DNA from: Hepsetus odoe
Taxonomy: Eukaryota; Chordata; Actinopteri; Characiformes; Hepsetidae
Direction of reading: 5' to 3'
Length of the DNA: 64,000 nucleotides
NCBI GenBank assembly: GCA_017165825.1
Contig: CM029379.1
Coordinates: 22,459,972-22,523,971 of the forward strand
In this document: positions 1 to 10,290 of the stretch, piece after piece
How the letters are laid out: each line of letters starts with the position of its first letter
How positions within the stretch are numbered: the stretch's first letter is position 1
Position numbers and translations under genes: made by a program
The notes under the pieces: model-generated
The model's database searches: none
What the model saw: the letters and a program-made list of their open reading frames with translations, nothing else
Told to the model about the DNA's origin: nothing

Positions 1-370
1 GATAGGGTAAAAGAAAGAAAAAGGGAAGAATGTGTGACAAAGAGAGTGAGAGAAAGGATGAAGGAAAAGCACAAGGAGAACGGAGAGGAGCCAAAGAGAA
101 AAAAGAGAAAGGCAAGAGATGAAAGAATGCGAGAGGGAATCAGGGGATGGGGGTTGAGGGCAAAGAAGATAAAGACTGAGGATAAGGGATAGAGAGAGTG
201 CAAGCAGGGACCACAAATAAAAGAGAGAGGGGGGCAAAAGACAAGAAAAAGAAACAAGGGAAAATAGAAGGAAAGGAAAGAGAAAGGCAGAAGGGGTAGG
301 GGGAAAGAGTACAGACAAGGAATGGAAGATGGAAGAGTGAGGGAGGCCAGGGAAAAACAATCGAGTGAGG
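1..370. repeat. Purine-rich (GA) low-complexity tract
   Basis: The plus strand is almost entirely A and G with scattered interruptions, made of irregular GAGA, AAAG and GGGA runs without a fixed period. No ORF or known element is recognised. Tracts like this can form triplex DNA and are common between fish genes. Confidence 0.8.
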
Positions 371-1324
371 AAATGAGAGAGCTGCTCAGTTTTTTTTTTG
401 GGAGTTGGGATGTGAGCTTACTTCCTCAGATAAACCAGGAAGGACACAAGAAATGATGCTGGGTTGTGTCTTTTGGTAAGGGGAGTCATGGGACTTCTGT
501 GTTCTTTAAAAAATACTTAAGTCTGTTCATCACTGGTCTTAGTCTTTCTCTCCACCACTTTCCTGCTTTCTTTGTTTTGCTCTTGAGCTTTGGCGCTAAA
601 CAATACTCCGTCTCCTGCAGCCTGATTGGGGCACTTACATAACCCACCATTATGGGTTACGCAATCGACCGCTATTAATTTTTCAACACAACTTTGTTTG
701 AAGTCACTATAATTGGCCATTTATGTGCTATGTGGTTCATCTCTGAGGGCCTTCCAGCCTTGTCAGTACCATGAGCAGGGGATTACAGACACAAGAGCAC
801 ACACCGACATTCACACTCGCTTACATGCTTACACATCACCACGTGATGTCTTACTCAAGGGAAGTGAGCTGATCTCTCACATTAAAGCAGCCCCGGCACT
901 TGTTTTATCATGCTTTTATAAGGTTATTCAGAGCAGAAATAACCCACCGTGTTTCTGCTCCGCTCTTTGGGGACTGCTCAATTATAGAACGAGTGAAGGC
1001 TGAGCACACAAGAAGAATAGCATCCACATGCATGCCTTTATTATCAGCTGGTCTCTGGAAGGCTTGGGAGAGCAGTGAACTCTGCAGAGTGCCCTGCACT
1101 TTTGAATTATAATCCTTTGTGCTGATACATCAATTAATGGCCTAGGGCTGCCACAATTATTCAAACTCGACGAAAAAAAAGATCGAAATTTACCTTCTTT
1201 ATGGACTGACAGTGATTAGTTGGCTTTTTCGAGAATTGTATGCGTATTTAAAGCCCCCTACTGTTCTCTCTTACAGTAAGAAACAGCCTGATGGATACAT
1301 AGTTCATATGCATATAATAATAAA
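371..1324. other. Unassigned non-coding sequence
   Basis: Mixed-composition DNA with only short overlapping ORFs on both strands and no domain signal. A T-run near 390-400 and CA-rich text near 780-830 are the only visible structure. I cannot assign a gene or repeat family here. Confidence 0.5.
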
Positions 1325-1702
1325 ATACTCACTCACTCACCCAGTCAATCACTTGCTCGCTCACTCACTTTTTCTCACTCACTCCCTCACACACACAGTC
1401 GCACACTCACTCACTCCCTCACTCAATCACTCACTCACTCCCTCACTCACTCAACCAGTCACTCACTCACCCAGTCACTCACTCACTCACTCACTCACTC
1501 ACTCACTCACTCAATCCCTCGCTCACTCACTCACTCACTCACTCACTCAATCGCTCACTCGCTCACTCACTCGCTCACCCAGTCAGTCACTCGCTCACCA
1601 AGTCAGTCAGTCACTCACCCAGTCACTAGCTCACTCACTCACTCACTCACTCACTCACTCACTCACTCACTCACTCACTCACTCACTCACTCACTCACTC
1701 AC
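1325..1702. repeat. (CTCA)n tetranucleotide microsatellite
   Basis: About 380 bp of CTCA/CACT units, interrupted in the first two thirds by variants such as CCCT, CAGT and CGCT and nearly pure from about 1628 to 1701. Because the period is 4 and the variants avoid stop codons, one frame stays open (1212-1724) and reads as repeated LTHS. This is a microsatellite artefact, not a gene. Confidence 0.95.
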
Positions 1703-1734
1703 AAAAGGCCTAAAAACATATTGAAATTGTTGCC

Positions 1735-2160
1735 AGTCCTTCTGAGGGGCTGACACACAGACAAACACACCAGTCCATCTGACATTCTTGAAACACTCAT
1801 TTAAATGGCAAAACAATGAGTTGATTTCTGTTAGATTCATTATTAGCATCTATTGTGATAAAAAAAAAAAATATATATATATTTTACAAACTATAACTGG
1901 AAATTTGTAAACAGCAGTCCTTTTTTGCTTAAAAGTAAACTGATTTAAAAGCTAACAATCAGTTGGAATATAATAAAAATGTAAAGAATATAAAAATGCA
2001 TAAGAAAGGAAATCCACCCTTGGTTTCTATAAAATGGTAAAATCACAATTAGGTTTAACTAAACCAGCACTCAAATGACTGCCATGATTAGCTGGAAATT
2101 CAGATGATAGAAATAACGTGTGCAATGCTAAATGCAATTAACTTTTGTGAGTGCTAAACA
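1735..2160. other. AT-rich flank of the LINE insertion
   Basis: AT-rich DNA with a short (AT)n run near 1871-1883 and no coding signal. Its last 10 bases, GTGCTAAACA (2151-2160), are the left target-site duplication of the LINE that follows. Confidence 0.6.
2151..2160. repeat. Target-site duplication, left copy
   Basis: GTGCTAAACA directly abuts the 5' end of the LINE and is repeated exactly at 5531-5540 after its tail. Confidence 0.93.
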
Positions 2161-2319
2161 CCCCTCCTTGAACCGCCACCTTATCGTGGTGGAGGGGTTT
2201 GCGTGTCCCAATGATCCTGGGGGCTATGTTGTCCGGGGCTTTATGCCCCTGGTAGGGGCACCCAAGGCAAACAGGTCCTAGGTGAGGGAAGAGACAAAGA
2301 GCGGTTCAGAGGACCTCTG
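2161..2319 (+). promoter_or_regulatory. LINE 5' leader with nested hairpin
   Basis: The element begins CCCCTCC and about 22 bases later has GGAGGGG, forming a 7-bp outer stem around an inner CCAC...GTGG hairpin (2161-2198). A second G/C-rich palindromic stretch follows (CCGGGGCTTTATGCCCCTGG, about 2233-2252). RTE-type elements rely on internal 5' sequences for transcription and sometimes carry ribozyme-like 5' folds. I could not fit these stems to the HDV-type consensus. Confidence 0.55.
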
Positions 2320-5300
2320 ATGATGCATAAAAACCTTGGACGACGTTCTCCCTCGCCCGGACGTGGGTCACCGGGGCCTCCCTCTGGAGCCAGGCCTGGA
2401 GGTGGGGCCCGCTGGCGAGCGCCTGGTGGTCGGGCCTTCACCCATGGGGCCCGGCCGGGCTTAGCCCGAAGAGGCAACGTGGGTCCCCCTTCCCATGGGC
2501 TCACCACCTGTGGGAGGGGCCAAAGAGGTCGGGTGCATTGTGAGCTGGGCGGTGGCCGAAAACGGGGGCCTTGGCGGTCCGATCCTCGGCTGCAGAAGCT
2601 GGCTCTAGGGACGTGGAATGTCACCTCTCTGGTGGGGAAGGAGCCTGAGCTAGTGCGCGAGGTTGAGCAGTTCCAGCTAGATATAGTTGGACTCACCTCG
2701 ACGCACAGCTTGGACTCTGGAACCAGTCTCCTTGAGAGGGGCTGGACTCTTTTCCACTCTGGAGTTGCCACCGGTGAGAGGCGCCGAGCAGGTGTGGGCA
2801 TACTTATTGCCCCACGGCTTGGCGCCAGTACATTGGGGTTTACCCCTGTAGATGAGAGGGTGGCGGCCCTCCGCCTTCGGGTCGGGGGACGGGTCCTTAG
2901 TGTTGTCTGCGCTTATGCGCCAAACAGCATTCTGGACTACCCACCCTTTCTGGGGTCTCTGGAGGGGGCGCTAGAGAGCGTCCCTCCTGGTGACTCTATC
3001 GTTCTGCTGGGGGACTTCAATGCTCACGTGGGTAATGACAGTGACACCTGGAAGGGCGTAATTGGGAGGAATGGCCCCCCCGATCTGAACCAGAGCGGTG
3101 TTTGGTTATTGGACTTTTGTGCTCGTCACGGATTGTCCATAACGAACACCATGTTCAGGCATAAGGATGTCCACATGTGCACCTGGCACCAGGACACCCT
3201 AGGCCGCAGTTCAATGATCGACTTTGTGGTCGTGTCATCGGACTTGCGGCCCCATGTCTTGGACACTCGGGTAAAGAGAGGGGCGGAGCTGTCAACCGAC
3301 CATCACCTGGTGGTGAGTTGGCTTCGTTGGTGGGGGAGGATGCCGGTCAGACCTGGTAGGCCAAAACGTATCGTGAGGGTCTGCTGGGAACGTCTGGCAG
3401 AGTCCCCTGTCAGGACAAGCTTCAACTCCCACCTCCGTCAAAGCTTTAACCACGTCCCGGGGGAGGTGGGGGATATTGAGTCTGAATGGACCTTGTTCCG
3501 CACCTCCATTGTCAAGGCGGCTGACCGGAGCTGTGGCCGGGAGGTGGTCGGTGCCTGTCGCGGTGGCAACCCTAGAACCCGTTGGTGGACACCAGCGGTG
3601 AGGGATGCCATCAAGCTGAAGAAGGACTCCTACCGGGCCTTTTTGACCAGTGGGGCTCCGGAGGCAGCTGATAGGTACCGACAGGCCAAGCGGAATGCGG
3701 CTCTGGTGGTTGCTGAGGCAAAAACTCGGGCATGGGAGGAGTTTGGAGAGGCCATGGAGAAGGACTTCCAGACGGCTTCGAGGAAATTCTGGTCCACCAT
3801 CCGGCGTCTCAGGAGGGGAAAGCAGTGCACGGTCAACGCAGTGTATAGTGGGGATGGTGCGCTGCTGACCTCGACTCGGGACGTTGTGGGTCGGTGGGGG
3901 GAGTACTTCGAAGACCTCCTTAATTCCACCAACATGCCTTCCGAGGAGGAAGCAGAGCCTGGGGACATCGAGGTGGACTCTTCCATCTCTGGGGTCGAGG
4001 TTGCCAAGGTGGTCAAAAAGCTCCTTGGTGGCAGGGCTCCGGGAGTGGATGAGATCCGCCCAGAGTTCCTCAAGGCTCTGGATGTTGTAGGACTGTCATG
4101 GCTGACACGCCTCTGCAACATCGCATGGACATCGGGGACGGTGCCTCTGGATTGGCAAACCGGGGTGGTGGTCCCCCTCTTTAAGAAAGGGGACCGGAGG
4201 GTGTGTTCCAATTATCGAGGGATCACACTTCTCAGCCTCCCGGGGAAAGTCTATTCAGGGGTCCTGGAAAGGAGGGTCCGTCGGATAGTCGAACCTCAGA
4301 TCCAGGAGGAGCAATGTGGTTTTCGTCCAGGTCGCGGAACAGTGGACCAGCTCTACACCCTTAGCAGGGTCCTGGAGGGTGCATGGGAGTTTGCCCAACC
4401 AGTTTACATGTGCTTTGTGGACTTGGAGAAGGCATTCGACCGTGTCCCTCGGGGGCTCCTGTGGGGGGTACTCCGGGAGTATGGGGTATCGGATTCCCTG
4501 TTAAGGGCTGTCCGGTCCCTGTACAACCGGTGTCAGAGCTTGGTCCGCATTGCCGGCAGTAAGTCGGACCTGTTCCCGGTGAGGGTTGGACTCCGCCAGG
4601 GCTGCCCTTTGTCACCGATCCTGTTCATAACTTTTATGGACAGGATTTCTAGGCGCAGCCAGGGCGTTGAGGGGGTCCGGTTTGGTGGGCTCAGGATTGG
4701 GTCTCTGCTTTTTGCAGATGACGTTGTCCTGTTGGCCTCATCATGCCGTGACCTTCAGCACTCTCTGGATCGGTTCGCAGCCGAGTGTGAAGCGGCTGGG
4801 ATGAGAATCAGCACCTCTAAATCTGAGGCCATGGTCCTCAGTCGGAAAAGGGTGGAATGCCCTCTCAGGATTGGGAGTGAGACCTTGCCCCAAGTGGAGG
4901 AGTTTAAGTATCTTGGGATCTTGTTCACGAGTGAGGGTAAAATGGAGCGGGAGATCGACAGGCGGATCGGGGCAGCTTCTGCAGTAATGCGGGCTCTGCA
5001 TCGGTCCGTCATGGTGAAGAAGGAGCTGAGCCAGAAGGCAAAGCTCTCAATTTACCAGTCGATCTACGTTCCCACCCTCACCTATGGTCACGAGCTGTGG
5101 GTAGTGACCGAAAGAACGAGATCGCGAATACAAGCGGCCGAAATGAGTTTCCTCCGCAGGGTGTCTGGACTCTCCCTTAGAGATAGGGTGAGAAGCTCAG
5201 CCATCCGGGAGGGGCTCAAAGTAGAGCCGCTGCTCCTCCGCATCGAGAGGAGTCAGATGAGGTGGCTCGGGCATCTGATTAGGATGCCCCCTGGACGCCT

Positions 5301-5499
5301 CCCTGGTGAGGTGTTCCGGGCACGTCCCACCGGAAAGAGACCCCGGGGAAGACCCAGGACACGCTGGAGAGACTATGTCTCTCGGCTGGCCTGGGAACGC
5401 CTTGGGATCCGCCCGGAGGAGCTGGAAGAAGTGGCCGGAGAGAGGGAAGTCTGGGCATCCCTGCTGGAGCTGCTGCCCCCGCGACCCGACCTCGGATAA
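2320..5499 (+). CDS. LINE ORF: APE endonuclease + reverse transcriptase
   Basis: The 1059-residue retrotransposon polyprotein nicks target DNA and copies its own RNA by target-primed reverse transcription. A Pro/Gly/Arg-rich segment occupies residues 1-90. The endonuclease spans about 93-335: TWN (98-100), GDFNAH (231-236) and a terminal DHH (327-329). The usual catalytic Glu position is Ser127 in GLTSTH. The RT spans about 560-850: PGVDEIRPEFL, NYRGITLLS, DLEKAFDRVP, GLRQGCPLSP and the FADD catalytic box at 798-801. The C-terminus has the RWLGH motif (about 982) and Arg-rich DNA-binding text common to RTE-type LINEs. The start is the first ATG after the 159-bp leader, in an ATGATG context. 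The frame is open throughout. Family membership is inferred from motifs; activity is not shown. Confidence 0.9.
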   Translation: MMHKNLGRRSPSPGRGSPGPPSGARPGGGARWRAPGGRAFTHGARPGLARRGNVGPPSHGLTTCGRGQRGRVHCELGGGRKRGPWRSDPRLQKLALGTWNVTSLVGKEPELVREVEQFQLDIVGLTSTHSLDSGTSLLERGWTLFHSGVATGERRRAGVGILIAPRLGASTLGFTPVDERVAALRLRVGGRVLSVVCAYAPNSILDYPPFLGSLEGALESVPPGDSIVLLGDFNAHVGNDSDTWKGVIGRNGPPDLNQSGVWLLDFCARHGLSITNTMFRHKDVHMCTWHQDTLGRSSMIDFVVVSSDLRPHVLDTRVKRGAELSTDHHLVVSWLRWWGRMPVRPGRPKRIVRVCWERLAESPVRTSFNSHLRQSFNHVPGEVGDIESEWTLFRTSIVKAADRSCGREVVGACRGGNPRTRWWTPAVRDAIKLKKDSYRAFLTSGAPEAADRYRQAKRNAALVVAEAKTRAWEEFGEAMEKDFQTASRKFWSTIRRLRRGKQCTVNAVYSGDGALLTSTRDVVGRWGEYFEDLLNSTNMPSEEEAEPGDIEVDSSISGVEVAKVVKKLLGGRAPGVDEIRPEFLKALDVVGLSWLTRLCNIAWTSGTVPLDWQTGVVVPLFKKGDRRVCSNYRGITLLSLPGKVYSGVLERRVRRIVEPQIQEEQCGFRPGRGTVDQLYTLSRVLEGAWEFAQPVYMCFVDLEKAFDRVPRGLLWGVLREYGVSDSLLRAVRSLYNRCQSLVRIAGSKSDLFPVRVGLRQGCPLSPILFITFMDRISRRSQGVEGVRFGGLRIGSLLFADDVVLLASSCRDLQHSLDRFAAECEAAGMRISTSKSEAMVLSRKRVECPLRIGSETLPQVEEFKYLGILFTSEGKMEREIDRRIGAASAVMRALHRSVMVKKELSQKAKLSIYQSIYVPTLTYGHELWVVTERTRSRIQAAEMSFLRRVSGLSLRDRVRSSAIREGLKVEPLLLRIERSQMRWLGHLIRMPPGRLPGEVFRARPTGKRPRGRPRTRWRDYVSRLAWERLGIRPEELEEVAGEREVWASLLELLPPRPDLG

Positions 5500-5530
5500 G
5501 CGGGAGAAAATGGATGGATGGATGGATGGA

Positions 5531-5540
5531 GTGCTAAACA
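5531..5540. repeat. Target-site duplication, right copy
   Basis: Exact copy of 2151-2160 immediately after the last ATGG-type repeat, which fixes both ends of the LINE insertion. Confidence 0.93.
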
Positions 5541-6016
5541 TAACTGAACTAAATGAAACTAAACTAAACTGAACTAAATGTGTTTTGGCCTTCTGTGTGT
5601 TTTTATTAAGTGTATTTTAAACCAACATGCTGGATATACATCTGTCAAATTGTAAAAAAATATTCTTCCTTGCTGAGAATTGTTTGTTTCCTCTTTGATT
5701 TTGTACATGCAAGATGCAAACGTTTTACACCTATCAGCCTGTGGAAACAGACATCAGACTGAAAAAACATTTCTTACTGCCGGAGTTTCTCCGTCTCTTA
5801 GCTTGATGGCCATGCTCGCTCCTAACTGGCACCTTAAGTCATACTGGAGAAGATAACAGACTGTCTGCTGCTTCGGCAACACTGCTGACAGCAGAGTGGA
5901 ACACTTACTCAGAGGTGTATTCTATATAAACCTGTCATACCTGTAAATCAAGATGGATTCTTCTATACCCAGGTTAACAGGGTTTGGAGTTCATAATCCG
6001 CACACGCACATGAGCG

Positions 6017-6018
<2 letters not shown>
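5541..6018. other. Unassigned non-coding sequence
   Basis: AT-rich sequence after the LINE, starting with an ACTAAAC-type short imperfect repeat (5545-5579). No coding potential or recognised repeat. Confidence 0.5.
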
Positions 6019-6067
<49 letters not shown>

Positions 6068-6085
6068 ACACACACACACACACAA
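6019..6085. repeat. (CA)n microsatellite
   Basis: About 66 bp of CA dinucleotides with one CCCA interruption near 6064. ORFs on both strands through it read as poly-TH or poly-CV and are artefacts. Confidence 0.97.
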
Positions 6086-6089
6086 TTTG

Positions 6090-7104
6090 GATTGGGTATA
6101 AATGCCATATGGGCCAAACAGTCTTCAATCAACTGGATATTGATAGTAAGTAAAGGGGGTTGATACACTGTGTATTTGAGGACTGTACTGAGTCTTCACC
6201 TTGGCCTGATATTATACCAAGGTGACTAAAGAGCAATGGAAGATGACATGAAAGACCATATGTTGCAGAGATCTGAGCTATATGACATTAATATGGCATG
6301 ATTAGATATTCAGATCAGCCTGAAAGTCATGAAAAGTTAATGAAATATATTCTCTCTCTTAGTTTTTTTTTTTTTTTACATTATTGCTAAGATTAATGGT
6401 CACTGAGTCACGGGGTTGAAGGACTCCTCGTATTAAGCAGAGAAATGATTCTTTCCTGAAAAGCATGATGTGTTTCTTCTTTAACTTACCCTTTCATTGA
6501 CTTCCATTCATGCCAGCTAGTGCTCAAAGGAAATTCGTAAAAACTTGGTTAATGGACAAAACAAAAATTTTAAGTCTAGCCATCATAGAAAAAGTTAAAC
6601 AGCAAAAGTAAGGTCTTAGAAAACAGGTATAAGGTATCTTTTTTTCCTGTCAATATTGAACTACAGAAACAATGTTATGTCAGTTCATAATTGTTATGTA
6701 TCTTTGTTCTGTATGTTATAATGGTCTCTGGGAGGGTGTGAAGCCTGCCATTGGTTCTTTTTGAACTGTCCAGCTCTGTAGCACTCTATAGAACTTCAGA
6801 AAGCTTGCACTTCTGCTAGTTTTTTTGCTTCAGACCACCTTTGTGGCCTTAGTTTGGACTTTGACAATGATTCTGTTGATCCACACTGATATTATCTGAA
6901 GTTTCTTTTAAAAGTGGGTTCTCTTGGTTACGGTCAAATGTGATTCTAAATGTATTTGTTTTTTAATATACCCACACACAAAGACCCTCGGTATCAGACC
7001 AAGTCTTTCCCAAACTTAGGCGATGTCATCAACATGTGAATGTATTATACATGTTGACATCACTTAAGCGCAGCTTGCCCGCTAGGAATGATTGTGTGTG
7101 AGTG
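6090..7104. other. Unassigned non-coding sequence
   Basis: AT-rich DNA with a T-run at about 6363-6378 and no ORF above background. No repeat family recognised. Confidence 0.45.
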
Positions 7105-7206
7105 TCCAGCGACCTGTCCAGGGTGTTTTTCCCTATTGTTGCCTATGTGTGTTAGGACAGGCACCACTGACAACCCTATACAGAATAAACGGTTGTGATA
7201 ATGAAT
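7105..7206 (+). mobile_element. L2-type LINE 3' tail, degraded
   Basis: Contains GCGACCTGTCCAGGGTGTTT followed by a decayed version of the fish L2 3' end (CACC...AACCCTA...AATAAACGG). The same consensus recurs at about 19620, 19800, 26590 and 59095 in this window. It is truncated, with no coding part. Confidence 0.65.
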
Positions 7207-9190
7207 TAGTGTTTAAATGTATAGGCTATAATGCATGTGCACGGAAAAGTAAAAGGGCATACTGAGTTTTGTGTGCTTATGACTGAGTATGCAGTGCCCC
7301 TGCTTATTTAAAATGAATGGGCCTTTTGCTGAAGGCATGCTAACATGCATTTCTTATGTTATTTGACACTGAATGTGGGGCATGATGTGTCATTGATCAT
7401 CTGTGCACCGTTTACTGCCCTTCAGTCTTATTAAATATTAAATCCATTTTAGCCTACACCAAAGGTAGGCTGCCTGTAAATATGATTTTGCTGAAGGAAA
7501 AGCATCAACAGAACAGGGTAGGTGATTGGCAGTCAGTCTTTTGGTCTTCCTTATGATCCAGAAGGGATCTTGCAGATGATGAAAGAATGGGGCAATAGGC
7601 GGCGAGGGGCGCAGCAGTGGGGGAGATTTTGGAGAGATACATTTGTGCCTCATGCTGAGGAATGACAAACAGAAAGTTCTGAAATGAAGAGAACTGTTAG
7701 GTTAATATTGCTTCTACTGCCTATCTATCAATGTTTAGATAGAAGAGAAAATATCTTTACCAAAAAAAAAAATGGGGGGCATGATGCCATCTTTTTTCTT
7801 TTTTACTTCCATCTTTCAGAAAGAAGACTTTGAGCCACAACTGTGTTTATGACCATTTCCTTTCTGGTATCAGCAGATAAATCCAACAGCCTATCATTAA
7901 TAGAACCCAAAGCCATGATGTAAAAACTGAAAGAAAAATAAAGTCAGGGGCAGGAAGGTATAAAACATAAACTGGCCTTCAGTGGAGCAACTCGGCCATA
8001 ACTTAGGCGTGTAAATAACCGAGATGGAGCTTCAATCTGCCCACTGCGCACTTCTGCCTTGCTCTTAAACTTCAAGCTAAGAGAGGTTTAAAATGGCATT
8101 TGAAATATTTTATAGATGGAAAGAAAGGGATATTTTCTCTTTGGACAGATTTGCATTGCTTTTACTGCCATGTAAGCTTGTGTGCTAATGTAAAGCCTGC
8201 TTCCATTTTTATATTGGTTTGAGAAAGTTAGGTAGATGGAATATATAAGTCTTTTCTAAAATACATGATTAAAACAAGGCAATAGCTTATTTTGCAGTTC
8301 TTACTTAAATCCTGACATAAGGCTGTTTGAAGTGATGTTTGGGCTTAGAAATGTGATCGCTTTGTTTTGCATGAAGACTATAGTTGCTGAAGCTTTAAAT
8401 GAAAAATTTACCTTAAAAATCAAGGTAGACACATGTACCTGTCCCAAAGTACCTGGTCTGCTGTATTAGTTACTCGACAGCAGATGGCACCATTAGCATT
8501 ACCTTCTGTCGTACACACGGTAACTCGGCCACAGTTGAACCTGAACTCTTTATGGAGTTTAAGCGCATTACGTCATGAGATTATCTGCTTCCCTAGCCAG
8601 TTCTGTTAGTGCAGTAATGTCTGCACTGGTTACACTGAGATTTCCCTGCAGGGAGAGAGAGCGACTGAGAGAGCCAAAGAGGGAGGGAGGGAGATGTAGA
8701 CAACACCTTAAGTGTGGGTTAGCTATATGAGGTCTGATAGAGAAAGAGGGAGCGAGAGCTAGAGATATTTAGACAATACAGACTTGTGGCCAGGCTATAT
8801 CAGGTCTGCTTTGAAGTGTTCAGCAGGGCGCCAGGGAACTGACATTTAAAGTGTGAGAGAAAGCCGTTGTTGGGGGTGTGCAAGCCTCTGCGTCTACTCT
8901 GTCTCTCTAGGCCCAGCATAAGCTGATTAGGATCGCTTTTTGAAACCAAACTCCTGCCTTGGAGCACAGCAGCTTTCCAGCTTTATATGTACTGCACTTA
9001 GCCATGTTTCCCCTACACTTAACATAATTCTCACTGGACAGAGGGTCACCCAGCTGTGGGATAAGAAGTGATCCCCTTTTCCTGTTGCTTCTTCTTTGGA
9101 AATAGAAAGTGAACTAATCCATCCTTACATCAATACCACCCCATTCCATCCCTACACCTTACATCAATAGGCCCATTGCACAGCGGTACC
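7207..9190. other. Unassigned non-coding sequence
   Basis: About 2 kb without a convincing ORF. GA-rich patches lie near 8650-8770 and a short A-run near 7762-7772. I see no domain, RNA gene or classified repeat. Confidence 0.45.
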
Positions 9191-9199
9191 CAACTGAGC

Positions 9200-9385
9200 A
9201 GAGCACAGTGCGACAGTGAGAGAGGGGACAGAGAGAAAGAGGGAAGGAAAGAAAGACGGAGAGAGAGAGAGAAGAAGGTGTCGAGAAGGCAGACTATTAA
9301 GTAGAGTGATAGTGAAAGCAGAAAGAAACAGAGAAAGGTGGAGAGGGGTTCAAAAGAGATTAAGAAAGAAAGAAAAACTTGTGGC
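9200..9385. repeat. GA-rich low-complexity tract
   Basis: Purine-rich plus strand with GAGA, AAAG and GGGA runs. The Arg/Lys/Glu-rich ORF across it (9216-9500) is a composition artefact. Confidence 0.7.
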
Positions 9386-9870
9386 TGTTACCAAAAGACA
9401 TAAAAGTGACAAAAAAGTCAGCATCAAAGTGTCCAAGATTCCAAGCATTTTCAAATCATTACAGTCACATACAAACCTTGTATCCGCGTTCATTAGATAA
9501 AAGTATGTCATATGCTTGTATATGTTTAAAAAATGCCAATTGCTGTTAACGCAATCAAACTTTACTAACTTCCACCTGACCATCAGAAATGGCCCTAAAT
9601 GATGAAGAATTTTTAATTAACATACTATGAAAGTTAGCCATCCTTCTGACTGTTTAATTGCCTCTTTTTTGGAATCATTCCAATCCAGTAATTTAATGAT
9701 TTGATTGGCTCTCATTACCCCCAGAATAAAAACAGTAGAAATGGAATGGTGTTGGTATGTTTAGGAGGTTTCTTTGCTTAACTGACAATGATCTACCTTA
9801 GAGCCTACCATGCAAAGACTCATACTCGACAAAAGGCTTATGATTACACTTTTATGAGCTAGTTAGCATA
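9386..9870. other. Unassigned non-coding sequence
   Basis: AT-rich with no supported gene or repeat. Confidence 0.45.
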
Positions 9871-10290
9871 GATGGAACGCTGTGAAGAGAAGGAAGAGAC
9901 AGAAAGTGAAGAAGAAAGTGAATGAACAAGAAAAAAGATTGCTGTGAAGAGGAGTTGGGGAAGAAAGAGAAAATGAGAGAATAAGGAGGGAAGATTGGAG
10001 AGGAAAAGAAAAAAGAGACTCTGCTGTTTCTCTGAGAAGAGGTTGAGGAAGCAAGGAGAAGGAGAGAGGAATTCTATGCCTAACAATGGCACTATGGCTA
10101 ATGCGGAGCAGTTAACATGGCTGGAGTGTTGTACAGACAGGGTGAAAAGACTCAGGAGAAGGTGTTAAAAGCAAGAAAAAAAGAGGCAGAGAATGAGTGA
10201 GTGTGAGAGAGAGACAAGAAAGGAAAGAGAGTGCTGAAGATAGGGGGTTGAGAAAGGCAGAGCAAGGAAGAGAGAGAGAGAGAATGTACG
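9871..10290. repeat. GA-rich low-complexity region
   Basis: Several blocks of A/G-rich plus strand (9880-10070, 10170-10290). The blocks share loosely repeated AGAAGGAGAG-like text, suggesting old slippage and local duplication. Minus-strand ORFs here are Ser/Leu/Phe-rich composition artefacts. Confidence 0.65.

Larger units (their letters stand above)
2161..5530 (+). mobile_element. Full-length Rex3/RTE-like LINE
   Basis: A complete non-LTR retrotransposon of about 3.37 kb. It has a 159-bp structured 5' leader, one long APE-endonuclease/reverse-transcriptase ORF, almost no 3' UTR, and a tail of ATGG (GATG-type) repeats at about 5512-5530. The insertion is bounded by GTGCTAAACA at 2151-2160 and 5531-5540; the match extends to 12 bp if the two adjoining bases shared with the element ends are counted. 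The GATG tail and very short 3' UTR are typical of fish Rex3/RTE elements, so the family call rests on those and on the RT motifs. The element is much more GC-rich than its AT-rich flanks. With an open ORF and perfect duplications it looks recent. Confidence 0.92.

Noticed and set aside
1212..1724. 170-codon ORF with LTHS repeats
   Set aside because: It is a translation of a tetranucleotide microsatellite; variants without stops keep it open by chance.
2161..2250. A confirmed HDV-type ribozyme at the LINE 5' end
   Set aside because: Hairpins are clear, but I could not place the P1, P1.1 and P3 helices or the catalytic C, so only the structure is reported.
2241..2801. 186-codon minus-strand ORF over the LINE start
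   Set aside because: Antisense shadow of the GC-rich LINE leader and N-terminus, Pro/Arg-rich without domain text.
5953..6168. Poly-His/Thr and poly-Cys/Val ORFs
   Set aside because: They translate the (CA)n microsatellite on the two strands. The same applies to 61422-61936 and 43679-43900.
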